Shown: positions 35,445-43,932 of the stretch, in pieces
Numbering within the stretch: position 1 is the stretch's first letter
Layout of the letters: each line of letters starts with the position of its first letter
Assembly: GCF_014217335.1 (NCBI RefSeq)
Contig: NZ_CP060092.1
Location: 1,567,501-1,631,500, forward strand
Direction: 5' to 3'
Source: Teredinibacter purpureus
GTDB lineage: Bacteria; Pseudomonadota; Gammaproteobacteria; Pseudomonadales; Cellvibrionaceae
Length of the DNA: 64,000 bases
Translations under genes and position numbers: made by a program
The notes under the pieces: generated by a model
Told to the model about the DNA's origin: nothing
The model's database searches: none
Seen by the model: the letters and a program-made list of their open reading frames with translations, nothing else

Positions 35445-36421
35445 TAAAAGTAAGTCTTTAAATTCATGTCTTTGTAGAGGCCCGCAACCTCTTCCGCATA
35501 GCCATTAAATATTTCAGTGTCAACTTTGAAGTATTCGCCAATACGCCTTTCTCGTTTTTGGCTCCAGCGAGGGTGGTTAACGGTAGGGTTTACGTTGGAA
35601 TAAAACCCATACTCTTTAGGTGCGATCATATTCCAGCTAGTTTTCGGTTCTGTTTTAGTGAAGCGAATGGCGGTTATAGATTTAATACTCTTAAAGCCAT
35701 ATTTCCAAGGAACAACCAAGCGAATAGGGGCGCCGTTTTGGTTGGGTAGCGGCTTGCCGTAGAGCCCTACCGCCATAAACGTTAACGGGTGCATAGCCTC
35801 GTCCATGCGCAAACCTTCACGGTAAGGCCACTCTATAGTACGGCGTTTTTGCCCTGGAAGAGGGCGGTCTTTGTGATAAACCGTCTCGAACGCAACGTAT
35901 TTTGCGTCACTCGTAGGCTCGAAACGTTTAAGTAAGTCGGCTAAGGTAAAGCCTGTCCATGGAATAATCATCGACCAAGCTTCTACGCAGCGTAATTTAT
36001 AGATACGTTCTTCCAGTGCGTGCGGGGCTAACAGTGTCTCAAGTGCATACTGGCCTGGTTTTGCACATTCGCCTTCGACAGTGATTGACCAAGGTTCTGT
36101 TTGCAGCGCACTCGCATTTTCATACGGGTCGGTTTTGGCTGTACCTAACTCATAAAAATTATTGTACTGTGTTACGTCACCTAAAGGCGTTAGTGATTCG
36201 GTGTGAGCGCGAGTGCGTTTAGCAAGCTTTAATTTTTGTTGTAAATCGGATACTTTTGCTTGTGCAACATGAGGAAGATAGCCCGCTAGCGCCAGACCGC
36301 TCAGCCCGCTGTTACGAATGAATTGTCGCCGCGATTGGTAAAGGCTTTCGTGGGTGACATCATTTTCAGTTAAACCGTATCGGTGTGCAGACGTTATAAG
36401 CGGCCAGCGGGGCTTTGTCAT
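35444..36421 (-). CDS. msrP: Periplasmic methionine sulfoxide reductase, catalytic subunit
   Basis: MsrP repairs oxidised methionine in periplasmic proteins with a molybdopterin cofactor. The 325 residues begin with a twin-arginine export signal (SRRQFIRN, Arg31-Arg32). The molybdenum-ligand cysteine is Cys145 in YKLRCVEAW. The molybdate importer modABC is also in this window, though about 26 kb away. The gene is coupled to msrQ. Confidence 0.96.
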   Translation of the reverse strand: MTKPRWPLITSAHRYGLTENDVTHESLYQSRRQFIRNSGLSGLALAGYLPHVAQAKVSDLQQKLKLAKRTRAHTESLTPLGDVTQYNNFYELGTAKTDPYENASALQTEPWSITVEGECAKPGQYALETLLAPHALEERIYKLRCVEAWSMIIPWTGFTLADLLKRFEPTSDAKYVAFETVYHKDRPLPGQKRRTIEWPYREGLRMDEAMHPLTFMAVGLYGKPLPNQNGAPIRLVVPWKYGFKSIKSITAIRFTKTEPKTSWNMIAPKEYGFYSNVNPTVNHPRWSQKRERRIGEYFKVDTEIFNGYAEEVAGLYKDMNLKTYF

Positions 36422-36482
36422 GAGAGATTCTCGAAAGCAATGTTCAGGTTGTGTATAGAAATCCCAGCTGGCGCAAAGTTCA

Positions 36483-37043
36483 TTAATCGGGGAATTTAAT
36501 TTTGCAGTTATCTTGCGTTAGCCGTAATGCTTCAGCGGCAAAATCAAGTTCGTTACCCATCTTTGTAAACTCTTCTGCGTATCGGCGTTTTGCTTGCTTA
36601 CGAAATTTTCCGGTGATAAAACGTCGAATTTCTGTTTCGCTTTGCAGCGCTAGCCCCGGGATTTCAACGGGTTTGCGGGTTTCTTCATCGAGCGCCACCA
36701 TGCTGAAATAAGATGTGTTGGTATGCTTGCAAACCCCTTGCTTAAAGTCTTCTGATTCTACGCGTATACCCACCTCCATCGACGAGCGGCCGACATAATT
36801 GACTGAGGCATAAAGCGTAAGCAATTCACCGACTTCAACAGGGTTTAGAAAGTTAACGGAATCTACAGAGGCTGTTACACAATAGAGCCTAGCGTGGCTA
36901 GCCGCACAGGTGTAGGCAATTTTGTCCATGAGCGACAGAATAATACCACCGTGTACTTTTCCGCCGAAATTGGCGTACGAGGGAACCATTAGTTCTTTAA
37001 GAATTACTTGAGAGTCTGATACAAATCGGAATTGTTCGGTCAC
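36483..37043 (-). CDS. Acyl-CoA thioesterase (hotdog fold)
   Basis: This is a 186-residue hotdog-fold protein of the YciA/BACH group that hydrolyses acyl-CoA. The HGGIILSLMDKIAYTCA segment carries the helix and catalytic Asp typical of the family; NFLNPVEVGE and the conserved SYFSMVALDE follow. The C-terminal 45 residues are charged and helical, longer than YciA. The closeness to msrP (62 bases after it in the same direction) suggests independent or shared transcription; the substrate chain length is unknown. Confidence 0.88.
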   Translation of the reverse strand: MTEQFRFVSDSQVILKELMVPSYANFGGKVHGGIILSLMDKIAYTCAASHARLYCVTASVDSVNFLNPVEVGELLTLYASVNYVGRSSMEVGIRVESEDFKQGVCKHTNTSYFSMVALDEETRKPVEIPGLALQSETEIRRFITGKFRKQAKRRYAEEFTKMGNELDFAAEALRLTQDNCKIKFPD

Positions 37044-37088
37044 GTGGGCGTTTCAACTTTGATGTTACTTGCGGCTGCAAGTAGTGGG

Positions 37089-37349
37089 TTATATGCCCAT
37101 TTTATTGAGCACGTCGATCAAATCGCGAAGTGTACGCTCAGCAACAGGATGGCTTACCGCAAAACGAGATTCGAGGTTCGTCAGCAAATCAACGATTTCA
37201 TTACTGGCGCGGGTGCGTTCTACCACATCTTGCAGGTTGGAATCTAGGTCTCGCAGTAGTTCTAGGGCTTTCGTATCGGGGGTGTTGGCTTGTTTTAATT
37301 CATGAATGAGTTGTTGGGCGAGTGACTTGAGCTTACTTTCGTCCGTCAT
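37089..37349 (-). CDS. DUF4404 family protein
   Basis: This 86-residue, all-helical acidic protein matches the DUF4404 pattern: a short N-terminal helix (LKSLAQQLIHELKQA), a long central helix (LLRDLDSNLQDVV) and a C-terminal block ending ERTLRDLIDVLNKMGI. Function is unknown. It lies 45 bases from the thioesterase and 64 bases after the hpf gene, all on the minus strand. The gap to hpf holds a hairpin GCGGAGGG/CCCTCCGC without a T tract. Confidence 0.75.
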   Translation of the reverse strand: MTDESKLKSLAQQLIHELKQANTPDTKALELLRDLDSNLQDVVERTRASNEIVDLLTNLESRFAVSHPVAERTLRDLIDVLNKMGI

Positions 37350-37413
37350 TGCACATGCCTCGTAGGATGGTGGTGATGTGTATGCGGAGGGTCTTGGCCC
37401 TCCGCTTAGGGGC

Positions 37414-37737
37414 TTACTCTTCTTCTTCTGCGATAGGGGGTTTTTCGTGCAGGTTAGCCTTTACGGTTCCTTTGCGATGCGAAAGCGCTGCCTCGAGTTT
37501 TTTTGCAGAATCAGCAATGGCGCTATAGAGCTGCTCATTGGTTGAATGTACCGATACTGTCGTGCCTAAAAAATGCGTATTGGCTTCAACTTTCTGCTCG
37601 TGCTTTTCGACCGTTAGGATGACGGATAAGGCGTCTAATTGAGGGAAGTGGCTTTGTACTTTAGCGAATTTAGTGTTAACAGATTGGCGAATGCCTTCGG
37701 TTATTTCTACATGACGACCAGCAATGTTAATTTGCAT
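37414..37737 (-). CDS. hpf: Ribosome hibernation promoting factor, short form
   Basis: Short HPF binds the 30S subunit and helps form inactive 100S ribosomes in stationary phase. The 107 residues have the beta-alpha-beta-beta-beta-alpha fold pattern: MQINIAGRHVEITEGIR, a SVILTVEKHEQKVEA strand pair and an acidic C-terminal tail (EEEE). It could also be called YfiA/RaiA-like; the length lacks the long HPF extension. Usually hpf sits beside rpoN and ptsN in Enterobacteria; here it does not. Confidence 0.9.
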   Translation of the reverse strand: MQINIAGRHVEITEGIRQSVNTKFAKVQSHFPQLDALSVILTVEKHEQKVEANTHFLGTTVSVHSTNEQLYSAIADSAKKLEAALSHRKGTVKANLHEKPPIAEEEE

Positions 37738-37981
37738 AAAACCTTTTCCTATTGTGATTCTTGAATGCCGGGGAAGGCACTCGGGGATGCAGCGGTTTAT
37801 GTCGCTACTGTTTCTAACTTATGGGGTTGTGCAAGGAATTTCAAGCACCAGTGTCATGTAGATGAGCCGTTGTGAGCACTTTTTTTCTATTAGAGCCTGC
37901 AATCAAGGTATATCACTTGAATGTACCCGTTTGCTCATGCATTATTTGCGCCCACTTTATAGCTCATCCAGTGCCGCTACG

Positions 37982-38209
37982 ATGTTAGAAAAAACGCACC
38001 TTATTAAACTTGCCAATATGAAAATGCCTTTTGGCCGCTATCAAGGTCGAGTATTAATTGACCTGCCAGAAGAATACCTTTTATGGTTTTCTAAAAAAGG
38101 CTTCCCCTCAGGTGAATTAGGCGAACTTTTATCTTATGCGCTGGAAATTCGTATCAATGGCCAGGAGGCCATTCTTGATCCGTTGCGCCGTTACCCCAGC
38201 ATCCATTAG
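37982..38209 (+). CDS. DUF3820 family protein
   Basis: This 75-residue protein contains the DUF3820 hallmark: MPFGRYQGRVLIDLPEEYLL followed by WFSKKGFPSGELGELL. The frame is open to 37862, but homologues begin near MLEKTHLIKLAN, so ATG at 37982 is chosen. Function is not established; the motif resembles the nuclease-associated putative zinc-free segment seen in exonuclease-linked DUF3820 proteins. It converges on the zinc-ribbon gene. Confidence 0.8.
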   Translation: MLEKTHLIKLANMKMPFGRYQGRVLIDLPEEYLLWFSKKGFPSGELGELLSYALEIRINGQEAILDPLRRYPSIH

Positions 38210-38236
38210 CCCGTTTTTCTTTGCGCCGAAGAATGT

Positions 38237-38746
38237 TTAGGTCTCGCTACTCACCCGCACAAAATCAGTACCGCGACAGCCTGGGCAGGGCGGGATACTA
38301 CCGGTTTTTTTGAAGTGCATCTCTTTGTCACACGCGCGGCACCGCAATACACCGGCTACCGTTACCTGCCCCGTGTGGTAGCTTGAACCCGATTCGGCCC
38401 ATTCCGCGAGCTTACTAAACATATCACTAGCGCCATGCGAGAGTGCAGCAGTTAAATCGAGAAAACCCGCTTGTAGGTTGTCTTTTTTAAGCTGCTTTTT
38501 CGCTTGCTCGCTAAGGGAGTGAAAATGTTTAGCTGATTGCTCAAGATCGCGTCGCAGGTAAAATTTTAAATGTGAACTTTCGTTGTGCGTGATGTCGCCT
38601 ATTGCCACAAAATGATCGCGTGCTTTCTCAAGTGCTTTCTCTAAGGATGCCAGCGTTTTTTCACCTGATTCAGTAAATAGCTCGCGCGCTTTTGCCGCCA
38701 TTTTTTCGTAGGTGTGGGCAAGTTTACTGTCGTCATTATTGGTCAT
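38237..38746 (-). CDS. Zinc-ribbon protein (DUF1451)
   Basis: The 169 residues have a helical N-terminal region (about 1-125) and a C-terminal zinc ribbon with two CxxC pairs (CRAC and CPGC, spaced by 16 residues). This matches the DUF1451 family found widely in gammaproteobacteria. No function is known to me. It is convergent with the DUF3820 gene. Confidence 0.85.
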   Translation of the reverse strand: MTNNDDSKLAHTYEKMAAKARELFTESGEKTLASLEKALEKARDHFVAIGDITHNESSHLKFYLRRDLEQSAKHFHSLSEQAKKQLKKDNLQAGFLDLTAALSHGASDMFSKLAEWAESGSSYHTGQVTVAGVLRCRACDKEMHFKKTGSIPPCPGCRGTDFVRVSSET

Positions 38747-38894
38747 TGCTGGAGGCTCGTACTTGAAGTGGGCGCCCCTAGAAGCTCCCTAGAGGATTAT
38801 TTAAGTGTAGCTTAAGAAAACCTCCATTCCTTAACCTAAAGCGTATTAGTATGACGGTTGGTTTCGAACACAATTCAAATAAGGAGAGATCGTT

Positions 38895-39662
38895 ATGGTA
38901 CGAAAGTTATTAGTGACTATAGGTACAGCTTCAGCCCTCATATTCGGGGCGCAGGCGCTGGCGGGTAGCGACACATCAGTGGCCGTTAAGGTCAACGCTG
39001 CCATGAGCGACAGCAATCGTCCGGAAAAGCACGTGGTTCGAGATGCGAACCGTAAGCCATTAGAAACACTTGAATTTTTTGGCCTAAATGACTCAATGAA
39101 AGTTGTCGAGCTGATTCCTGGAGGAGGTTGGTATACACGCCTGTTGGCACCAGTTTTACGCGACAATGGCAAGTTGTACGTGGCCTACGGTGCGGGCTGG
39201 ATGGGCGATTTACTGCAGCAGCCAGATTTCACCAAGGTGACCTTATTGGCGCCGGAGAGCAAGCTCCATAAGCCTGAAGGAGAACGCTTTTATGCATTGG
39301 AAAACGTTGCGACCGGTGTTACTAACGTTGATATGGTATTAACGTTCCGCAACTACCATAATTTTGATGAGCAGAGCCGTCAGCGTATGAACGACGAGGC
39401 TTATAAAATGCTGAAAGAGGGCGGAATTTACGGTGTTGTGGACCACACCCGCCGTCATTTGGAACCTCTCAATGGTGAGAATGGTCGTCGATTTGACCCT
39501 GTTCTTGCAATCAAAGAGATTCAGGCCGCAGGGTTTGAACTGGTGGATTTTTCGGATCTGCACTACCAGCCTGTTGATGCCTTAGAGTATGAAGTGGGCC
39601 ACAAAGACGTCACCGGTAAAACCGATCGATGGACGTTGAAGTTTAAAAAAGTGTCGAAGTAA
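38895..39662 (+). CDS. Exported class I SAM-dependent methyltransferase-like protein
   Basis: The 255-residue protein starts with a signal peptide (about 1-23, ending AQALA) and then a Rossmann methyltransferase domain. The motif I region reads VVELIPGGGWYTRLLAPVL. It resembles the predicted methyltransferases of COG4798, which also carry signal peptides. A periplasmic methyltransferase is odd because S-adenosylmethionine is cytosolic; the protein may have lost activity or use another ligand. It stands alone, with AAGGAGAG before the ATG. Confidence 0.85.
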   Translation: MVRKLLVTIGTASALIFGAQALAGSDTSVAVKVNAAMSDSNRPEKHVVRDANRKPLETLEFFGLNDSMKVVELIPGGGWYTRLLAPVLRDNGKLYVAYGAGWMGDLLQQPDFTKVTLLAPESKLHKPEGERFYALENVATGVTNVDMVLTFRNYHNFDEQSRQRMNDEAYKMLKEGGIYGVVDHTRRHLEPLNGENGRRFDPVLAIKEIQAAGFELVDFSDLHYQPVDALEYEVGHKDVTGKTDRWTLKFKKVSK

Positions 39663-39986
39663 GGTACTTTTTGTTCAAAAAAAGCGCGTTTTCACTTGGT
39701 GAGCGCGCTATCACTTGGCTTTTGGGTGAGAGCCTCAGGCGCCCAAGGGCTGAAATATGTCCCGTCACTTCTTTTGCTCTTTCTTCGCCGCCTCAAACCG
39801 CGCGTTTAGCTATTTGGGTATGAGTCATCGACCATCTCTAGGTATTTTTCTAAAAAATGTTTAAGGGGGGATTTCTCCGTTCTGGCTATTTTGAGTGAAT
39901 GGGATTTTTATCCGCAAACTGGCGGGCTAATAATTTGGTCGGTTTCCCCCTAGAATCATCTATTCTCTGTTATCGATCAATATTTA

Positions 39987-40004
39987 TTGTCACAAATCTG
40001 GAAT
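39987..40004 (+). promoter_or_regulatory. Probable Pho box (PhoB binding site)
   Basis: TTGTCACAAATCTGGAAT matches the E. coli consensus CTGTCATAWAWCTGTMAY at 15 of 18 positions when counted by hand. It lies 58 bases upstream of the DUF47 start, in front of a phosphate transporter operon, where PhoB control is expected from work on Sinorhizobium orfA-pit. No phoB or phoR is seen in the window. Confidence 0.55.
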
Positions 40005-40013
40005 ATATGTGTA

Positions 40014-40044
40014 ACATGCGACCCGCGGTCACTGGGTCGCATGT
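40014..40044 (+). repeat. Perfect 11-bp hairpin in the DUF47-pit leader
   Basis: ACATGCGACCC (40014-40024) is followed by a 9-base loop and GGGTCGCATGT (40034-40044). It ends 18 bases before the start codon, close to the ribosome site GGGAG. It has no T tract. It may be a protein-binding operator or an RNA structure that affects translation. Confidence 0.75.
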
Positions 40045-40062
40045 CACTAGCGGGAGATGTCG

Positions 40063-40743
40063 ATGAAAATTAAAAACCCTTTAACTGAAATGTTTGGCCG
40101 CTCTCCCATCAAGCCTATGGAAGAGCATATGTCGGTTGTTACCGACGCGTCTAAAGAACTGCTGGCCTTCTATGAAGCGAGCATTCTGACTGACTGGGCT
40201 GGCGCTAGCGCAGCTTATGACCGAATATCGGCATTGGAGGAAAAAGGGGACGAGCTGAAAAAGCAAATTCGCTTACATCTTCCTAAGAATCTCTTTCTTC
40301 CTGTTCCTCGGTCTGATCTTCTCGATTTACTGACCAAGCAGGATAAAATTGCCAACCGCTGCAAAGATATATCAGGTCTAATGTTGGGGCGTAAAATGGT
40401 TATACCTGTGCCTCTCCAAGATGCTGTTCGCCAGTTTTTAAAGGGTGGTATTGCAACCGTGTTACAGGCCCATAAAGCTATCAACGAAATGGACGAGTTA
40501 CTCGAAACCGGCTTTGGTGGCCGCGAACTGGATGTTGTCGAAAATATGGTAAGCGTGCTCAACGACTTAGAGCAGGCCACCGATCACCAGCAAATCGATA
40601 TTCGTGCGGGGTTATTTAAGCTTGAAGCTGAGTTGCCGCCCGTGGATGTCATCTTCTTTTACCGTATTATCGAAGAAATCGGCGATCTCGCTGATCGAGC
40701 GCAGAAAACAGGCCAACGGCTACTGCAATTGCTCGCTCGCTAA
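40063..40743 (+). CDS. DUF47 / PhoU-like phosphate-transport accessory protein
   Basis: The 226-residue all-helical protein belongs to the DUF47 (TIGR00153) family related to PhoU, which pairs with Pit permeases and modulates them. ATG at 40063 is preferred over ATG at 40057 because GGGAG is 6 bases from the former and abuts the latter. The MKIKNPLTEMFGRSPI start fits homologues. It lies 48 bases before pit and is probably co-transcribed with it behind the Pho box. Confidence 0.92.
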   Translation: MKIKNPLTEMFGRSPIKPMEEHMSVVTDASKELLAFYEASILTDWAGASAAYDRISALEEKGDELKKQIRLHLPKNLFLPVPRSDLLDLLTKQDKIANRCKDISGLMLGRKMVIPVPLQDAVRQFLKGGIATVLQAHKAINEMDELLETGFGGRELDVVENMVSVLNDLEQATDHQQIDIRAGLFKLEAELPPVDVIFFYRIIEEIGDLADRAQKTGQRLLQLLAR

Positions 40744-40791
40744 TTCGGCACTTACGCATTCTGATTTAACTATTCGTGAGGTTCTATCCAC

Positions 40792-42069
40792 ATGTCGATC
40801 TTGTCTGATTACGGCACCATTTTGCTTGTTATGGGCTGTATATTTTGTGTTTTTATGGCCTGGGGCGTGGGTGCAAATGATGTTGCAAACGCTATGGGTA
40901 CTTCCGTAGGCTCAGGCGCACTGACAATTAAGCAAGCGATATTTATCGCAATGATATTTGAGTTTTTGGGCGCTTATCTGGCGGGGGGGGAAGTAACCTC
41001 CACGGTTCGTAAAGGCATTATTGACCCTGCCGTAATGGAAGGCTCGCCTCATCTGTTGGTCTTCGGCATGTTAAGCGCATTATTGGCCGCAGGAGTATGG
41101 CTGGTCATAGCGAGTATTCTCGGGTGGCCTGTATCCACTACTCACTCTATTGTGGGCGCCATTATTGGTTTTGCTGCTGTGGGTATTTCTAGTGACATCG
41201 TGGAGTGGGGGAAAGTGGGAACTATTGTCGCGAGCTGGGTCGTATCCCCCGTTTTAGCGGGTACTCTATCCTTTCTTCTCTTTAAAAGTGTGCAGTGGCT
41301 AATTTTTGGCTCACCTAACCCGGAAGCCGCTGCGCGCAAATACATTCCTATCTACATGTTTTTAGTTGGCTTTCTAATCGCCATGGTGACCATGCTTAAA
41401 GGGCTAAAACATGTATTGAAAGATACAGGAATGCAATTGAGCTACCTCGAAAATATTGGTATTGCCGTAATACTGGGCTTAATTGTGTCTGCGTTTGGGC
41501 TTTATTTGCTTCGCCGAGTTGACACTAGCGGTGAGGTTGACCCCGATAATCGTTTTGAACATGTAGAAAAAGTGTTCGCTGTTTTAATGATCTTTACCGC
41601 TTGCTCTATGGCGTTCGCGCACGGTTCCAATGATGTTGCGAATGCGGTTGGGCCATTGGCCGCGATTGTTGGGGTGATTAAATCGGGTGCTGTTGAAACC
41701 AGCTCGGCGATGCCCGGCTGGGTGCTGCTCTTAGGTGGTCTCGGGATTGTCGTGGGATTAGCAACTTATGGGTATAAAGTCATCGCCACAATTGGACGAA
41801 AGATTACAGAATTAACTCCAAGCCGTGGCTTCGCTGCCGAACTAGGCGCTGCGGGTACGGTAGTCTTTGCATCAGGAATGGGCCTGCCTATTTCGACGAC
41901 CCACACACTTGTGGGTGCAGTATTGGGCGTTGGCTTGGCACGTGGTATTGGCGCACTTAATCTCGGTGTGATTGGCTCCATCTTTATGTCCTGGGTCATT
42001 ACCTTACCAGCAGGTGCTGGCTTGGCGATAATCTTCTTTTATAGTTTCAAATGGATCTTTGGAGCTTAA
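40792..42069 (+). CDS. pit: Low-affinity inorganic phosphate transporter
   Basis: Pit imports metal-phosphate by proton symport across the inner membrane. The 425 residues have about ten to twelve membrane segments and two copies of the family signature: GANDVANAMGTSVGSGAL near the N-terminus and GSNDVANAVGPLA in the second half. Each half also has a PxSTTH motif (GWPVSTTHSIVG and GLPISTTHTLVG). GAGG lies upstream of the ATG. A terminator follows. Confidence 0.95.
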   Translation: MSILSDYGTILLVMGCIFCVFMAWGVGANDVANAMGTSVGSGALTIKQAIFIAMIFEFLGAYLAGGEVTSTVRKGIIDPAVMEGSPHLLVFGMLSALLAAGVWLVIASILGWPVSTTHSIVGAIIGFAAVGISSDIVEWGKVGTIVASWVVSPVLAGTLSFLLFKSVQWLIFGSPNPEAAARKYIPIYMFLVGFLIAMVTMLKGLKHVLKDTGMQLSYLENIGIAVILGLIVSAFGLYLLRRVDTSGEVDPDNRFEHVEKVFAVLMIFTACSMAFAHGSNDVANAVGPLAAIVGVIKSGAVETSSAMPGWVLLLGGLGIVVGLATYGYKVIATIGRKITELTPSRGFAAELGAAGTVVFASGMGLPISTTHTLVGAVLGVGLARGIGALNLGVIGSIFMSWVITLPAGAGLAIIFFYSFKWIFGA

Positions 42070-42113
42070 TAGCACGGTGTAATAAACCATTTGTATAATT
42101 GAATTTTTTGAGA

Positions 42114-42147
42114 AGCGCCATTGTTTTATTTCAGTGGCGCTTTTTTT
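42114..42147 (+). terminator. Intrinsic terminator after pit
   Basis: A 10-bp stem (AGCGCCATTG 42114-42123 with CAGTGGCGCT 42132-42141, one G-T wobble), an 8-base loop and seven T. Confidence 0.9.
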
Positions 42148-42235
42148 GTGGAAGCTAGAAAGAGTCCGCGTAACGCTCGCCGCAATGGGTGTTACTATTT
42201 GAGTCTGTATTTGGATAAACGCCTCGGGGGAGATA

Positions 42236-42919
42236 ATGCCAGATCTAACTCTTGTAATAGGGAATAAAAATTATTCATCGTGGTCGTTGAGGCCTTGGTT
42301 TTTTCTGCGGTACCATCAAATACCGTTTAAAGAGGTAAACGTACAGCTGTTTACTGCTTCTACTGCACAGGCACTAGAGCCCTACGGTTCCAATGCTAAA
42401 GTGCCTGTTTTAACGCTAGATGAAGGTATTGTTTGGGATTCGTTAGCCATTTTGGAAACTTTATCCGAGATGTATTTAGGGGGTAAAGGTTGGCCTGTTG
42501 ATGTTAATGCCCGTGCATTGGCGAGATCCATTAGCTACGAAATGCACTCAAGTTTCCAAAGCTTACGGGATGCCCTTCCTATGAACTGCCGTAAGCAATA
42601 TACCATCAAAAATATATCCCCTACCCTACAAGCTGATATTGTGCGCATCAAATACTTGTGGGCGAAGTGCCGCCGGCAATATGGGAGTAAAGGTGAGTGG
42701 TTGTTCGGTGAGTTCTCAATCGCTGACGCGATGTTTGCGCCCGTCGTATTACGTTTTCACGGGTACAATATTGAGTTAAATACGGAGGAACGGGGGTACG
42801 TGCAAACTGTTTTAACTCAGCCGTGTATTCAAGCGTGGATGGCTGCAGGTGTTCTGGAAACCGCTGTGATTGATAATGACGAAGTTGCCAATGGTGGCCA
42901 GTATTCTATTTGTAATTAA
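42236..42919 (+). CDS. Glutathione S-transferase family protein
   Basis: This 227-residue protein has an N-terminal thioredoxin-fold domain starting LVIGNKNYSSWSLRPWFFLR, which is typical of a bacterial GST group, and a C-terminal helical domain. Ser in NYSSWS is the likely glutathione-activating residue; KVPVL and the W-D-S-L-A-I-LE segment hold the glutathione-binding part. The substrate is unknown. GGGGAG precedes the ATG at 42236. It is a single gene between terminators and a DUF3224 gene. Confidence 0.92.
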   Translation: MPDLTLVIGNKNYSSWSLRPWFFLRYHQIPFKEVNVQLFTASTAQALEPYGSNAKVPVLTLDEGIVWDSLAILETLSEMYLGGKGWPVDVNARALARSISYEMHSSFQSLRDALPMNCRKQYTIKNISPTLQADIVRIKYLWAKCRRQYGSKGEWLFGEFSIADAMFAPVVLRFHGYNIELNTEERGYVQTVLTQPCIQAWMAAGVLETAVIDNDEVANGGQYSICN

Positions 42920-43002
42920 ATCTAGTGGTTCGTATAGCGTGATAGCTAAGTGAAAACCTAGGGTAATAATAACTGTTAACGTGGTGTTGAAAGAGGTTAA
43001 GT

Positions 43003-43389
43003 ATGGAGTATAAGGGTGAATTTCAGATTACAGGTTGGGACGAAACAGCTCTCAGCGACGGTGAGAACGGGTGTAAATTAACGCAAGCGAACGTTACACA
43101 GCAATACTCTGGAGAAGCTGAAGGCGCCTCTACATTGACGTACCTTATGCAGTACCAAAACGAACAGTACGCACTTTTTGTTGGTTACGAAACACTTGAA
43201 ATACACATAAACGGTACGGCGGGAAGTGTAGTCTTGCAGCATGATGGAGAATTTAAAAGCGGAGTGGCAAAAAGTCAGTTTAAAATTGTGGCTGGGTCAG
43301 GAAAAGCTGCATGTGAGGGTTACACTGGGCATGGCTACTTTACCTCTACGGCGGGCGGTAAAGCCGATTACGTTATAATAATGTCTTAA
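43003..43389 (+). CDS. DUF3224 family protein
   Basis: The 128 residues match the DUF3224 barrel pattern: GEFQITGWDE, TYLMQYQNEQYALFVGYE, HDGEFKSGVAKSQFKIVAGSGK and GYTGHGYF. The family resembles allene-oxide-cyclase-like beta barrels and is of unknown role. AGAGG lies before the ATG. It ends 34 bases before a decayed gene. Confidence 0.82.
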   Translation: MEYKGEFQITGWDETALSDGENGCKLTQANVTQQYSGEAEGASTLTYLMQYQNEQYALFVGYETLEIHINGTAGSVVLQHDGEFKSGVAKSQFKIVAGSGKAACEGYTGHGYFTSTAGGKADYVIIMS

Positions 43390-43423
43390 CGGATATAAAA
43401 GGGTTAAAATTTTAAGCGTAACG

Positions 43424-43745
43424 TTGATCTTTCTGTGTGTTATTACGTTAGTGGGCTGCTCCAAGGCAAGTTACGTAAACGAAAAAAATACTACTATGCA
43501 TGGGAAAAAGAGTTTGGCTATACGCAAGTCGTCAAAGTCAATGACACGCTATATGCAGTGGCGCACTATATCTGGCCACCTAATTAGAGGTGATATTCAC
43601 TACGGATATAGAAAAGCTAAAAGCGGCTATTCCAACGCGAAAACTTTATGTCAATAATCAATACCCTTCCTCTAACTGGGTCGAAGCGGAACGGCTATGG
43701 AGTGAAAATAGCTTTCTTGAAATAGAGGTGGTGGTACTGCCGTAA
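43424..43745 (+). pseudogene. Decayed exported RidA-like gene
   Basis: Three pieces in three frames line up with one ancestral gene. The first (from a TTG at 43424) codes a lipoprotein-like signal with lipobox LVGCS. After a run of seven A (43482-43488) the next frame reads YYYAWEKEFGYTQVVKVNDT, like the RidA/YjgF N-terminus, and stops at 43585. The third frame from 43596 reads FTTDIEKLKAAIPTRKLYV and NWVEAERLWSENSFLEIEVV, like a RidA C-terminus, and stops at 43745. The middle part of a RidA domain (about 60 residues) is missing. The family recognition is by eye. Confidence 0.65.
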
Positions 43746-43932
43746 ACGCCAGCCTAAAGAGCGTCTAACCATTTTATTTCGAGTCAAAATTGAAGGGGCG
43801 TTAATCAGTGAAGCACCCTTTCGAACGTTCCTGTACAGAATATTTTACACGCCCATAGGTGTTTTGTTTGGGCTTCTATCACGGGCGTTAAATGGCTCAC
43901 CGCGTTATTTATAGTTTTTTTTACGCCACAGG

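Larger units (their letters stand above)
39663..40062. other. Non-coding leader region of the phosphate-uptake pair
   Basis: No gene was supported in these 400 bases. The part close to the DUF47 gene carries a Pho-box-like element and a perfect hairpin, both listed separately. A weak hairpin AGCGCG/CGCGCT just after the methyltransferase stop may end that transcript. Confidence 0.6.
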
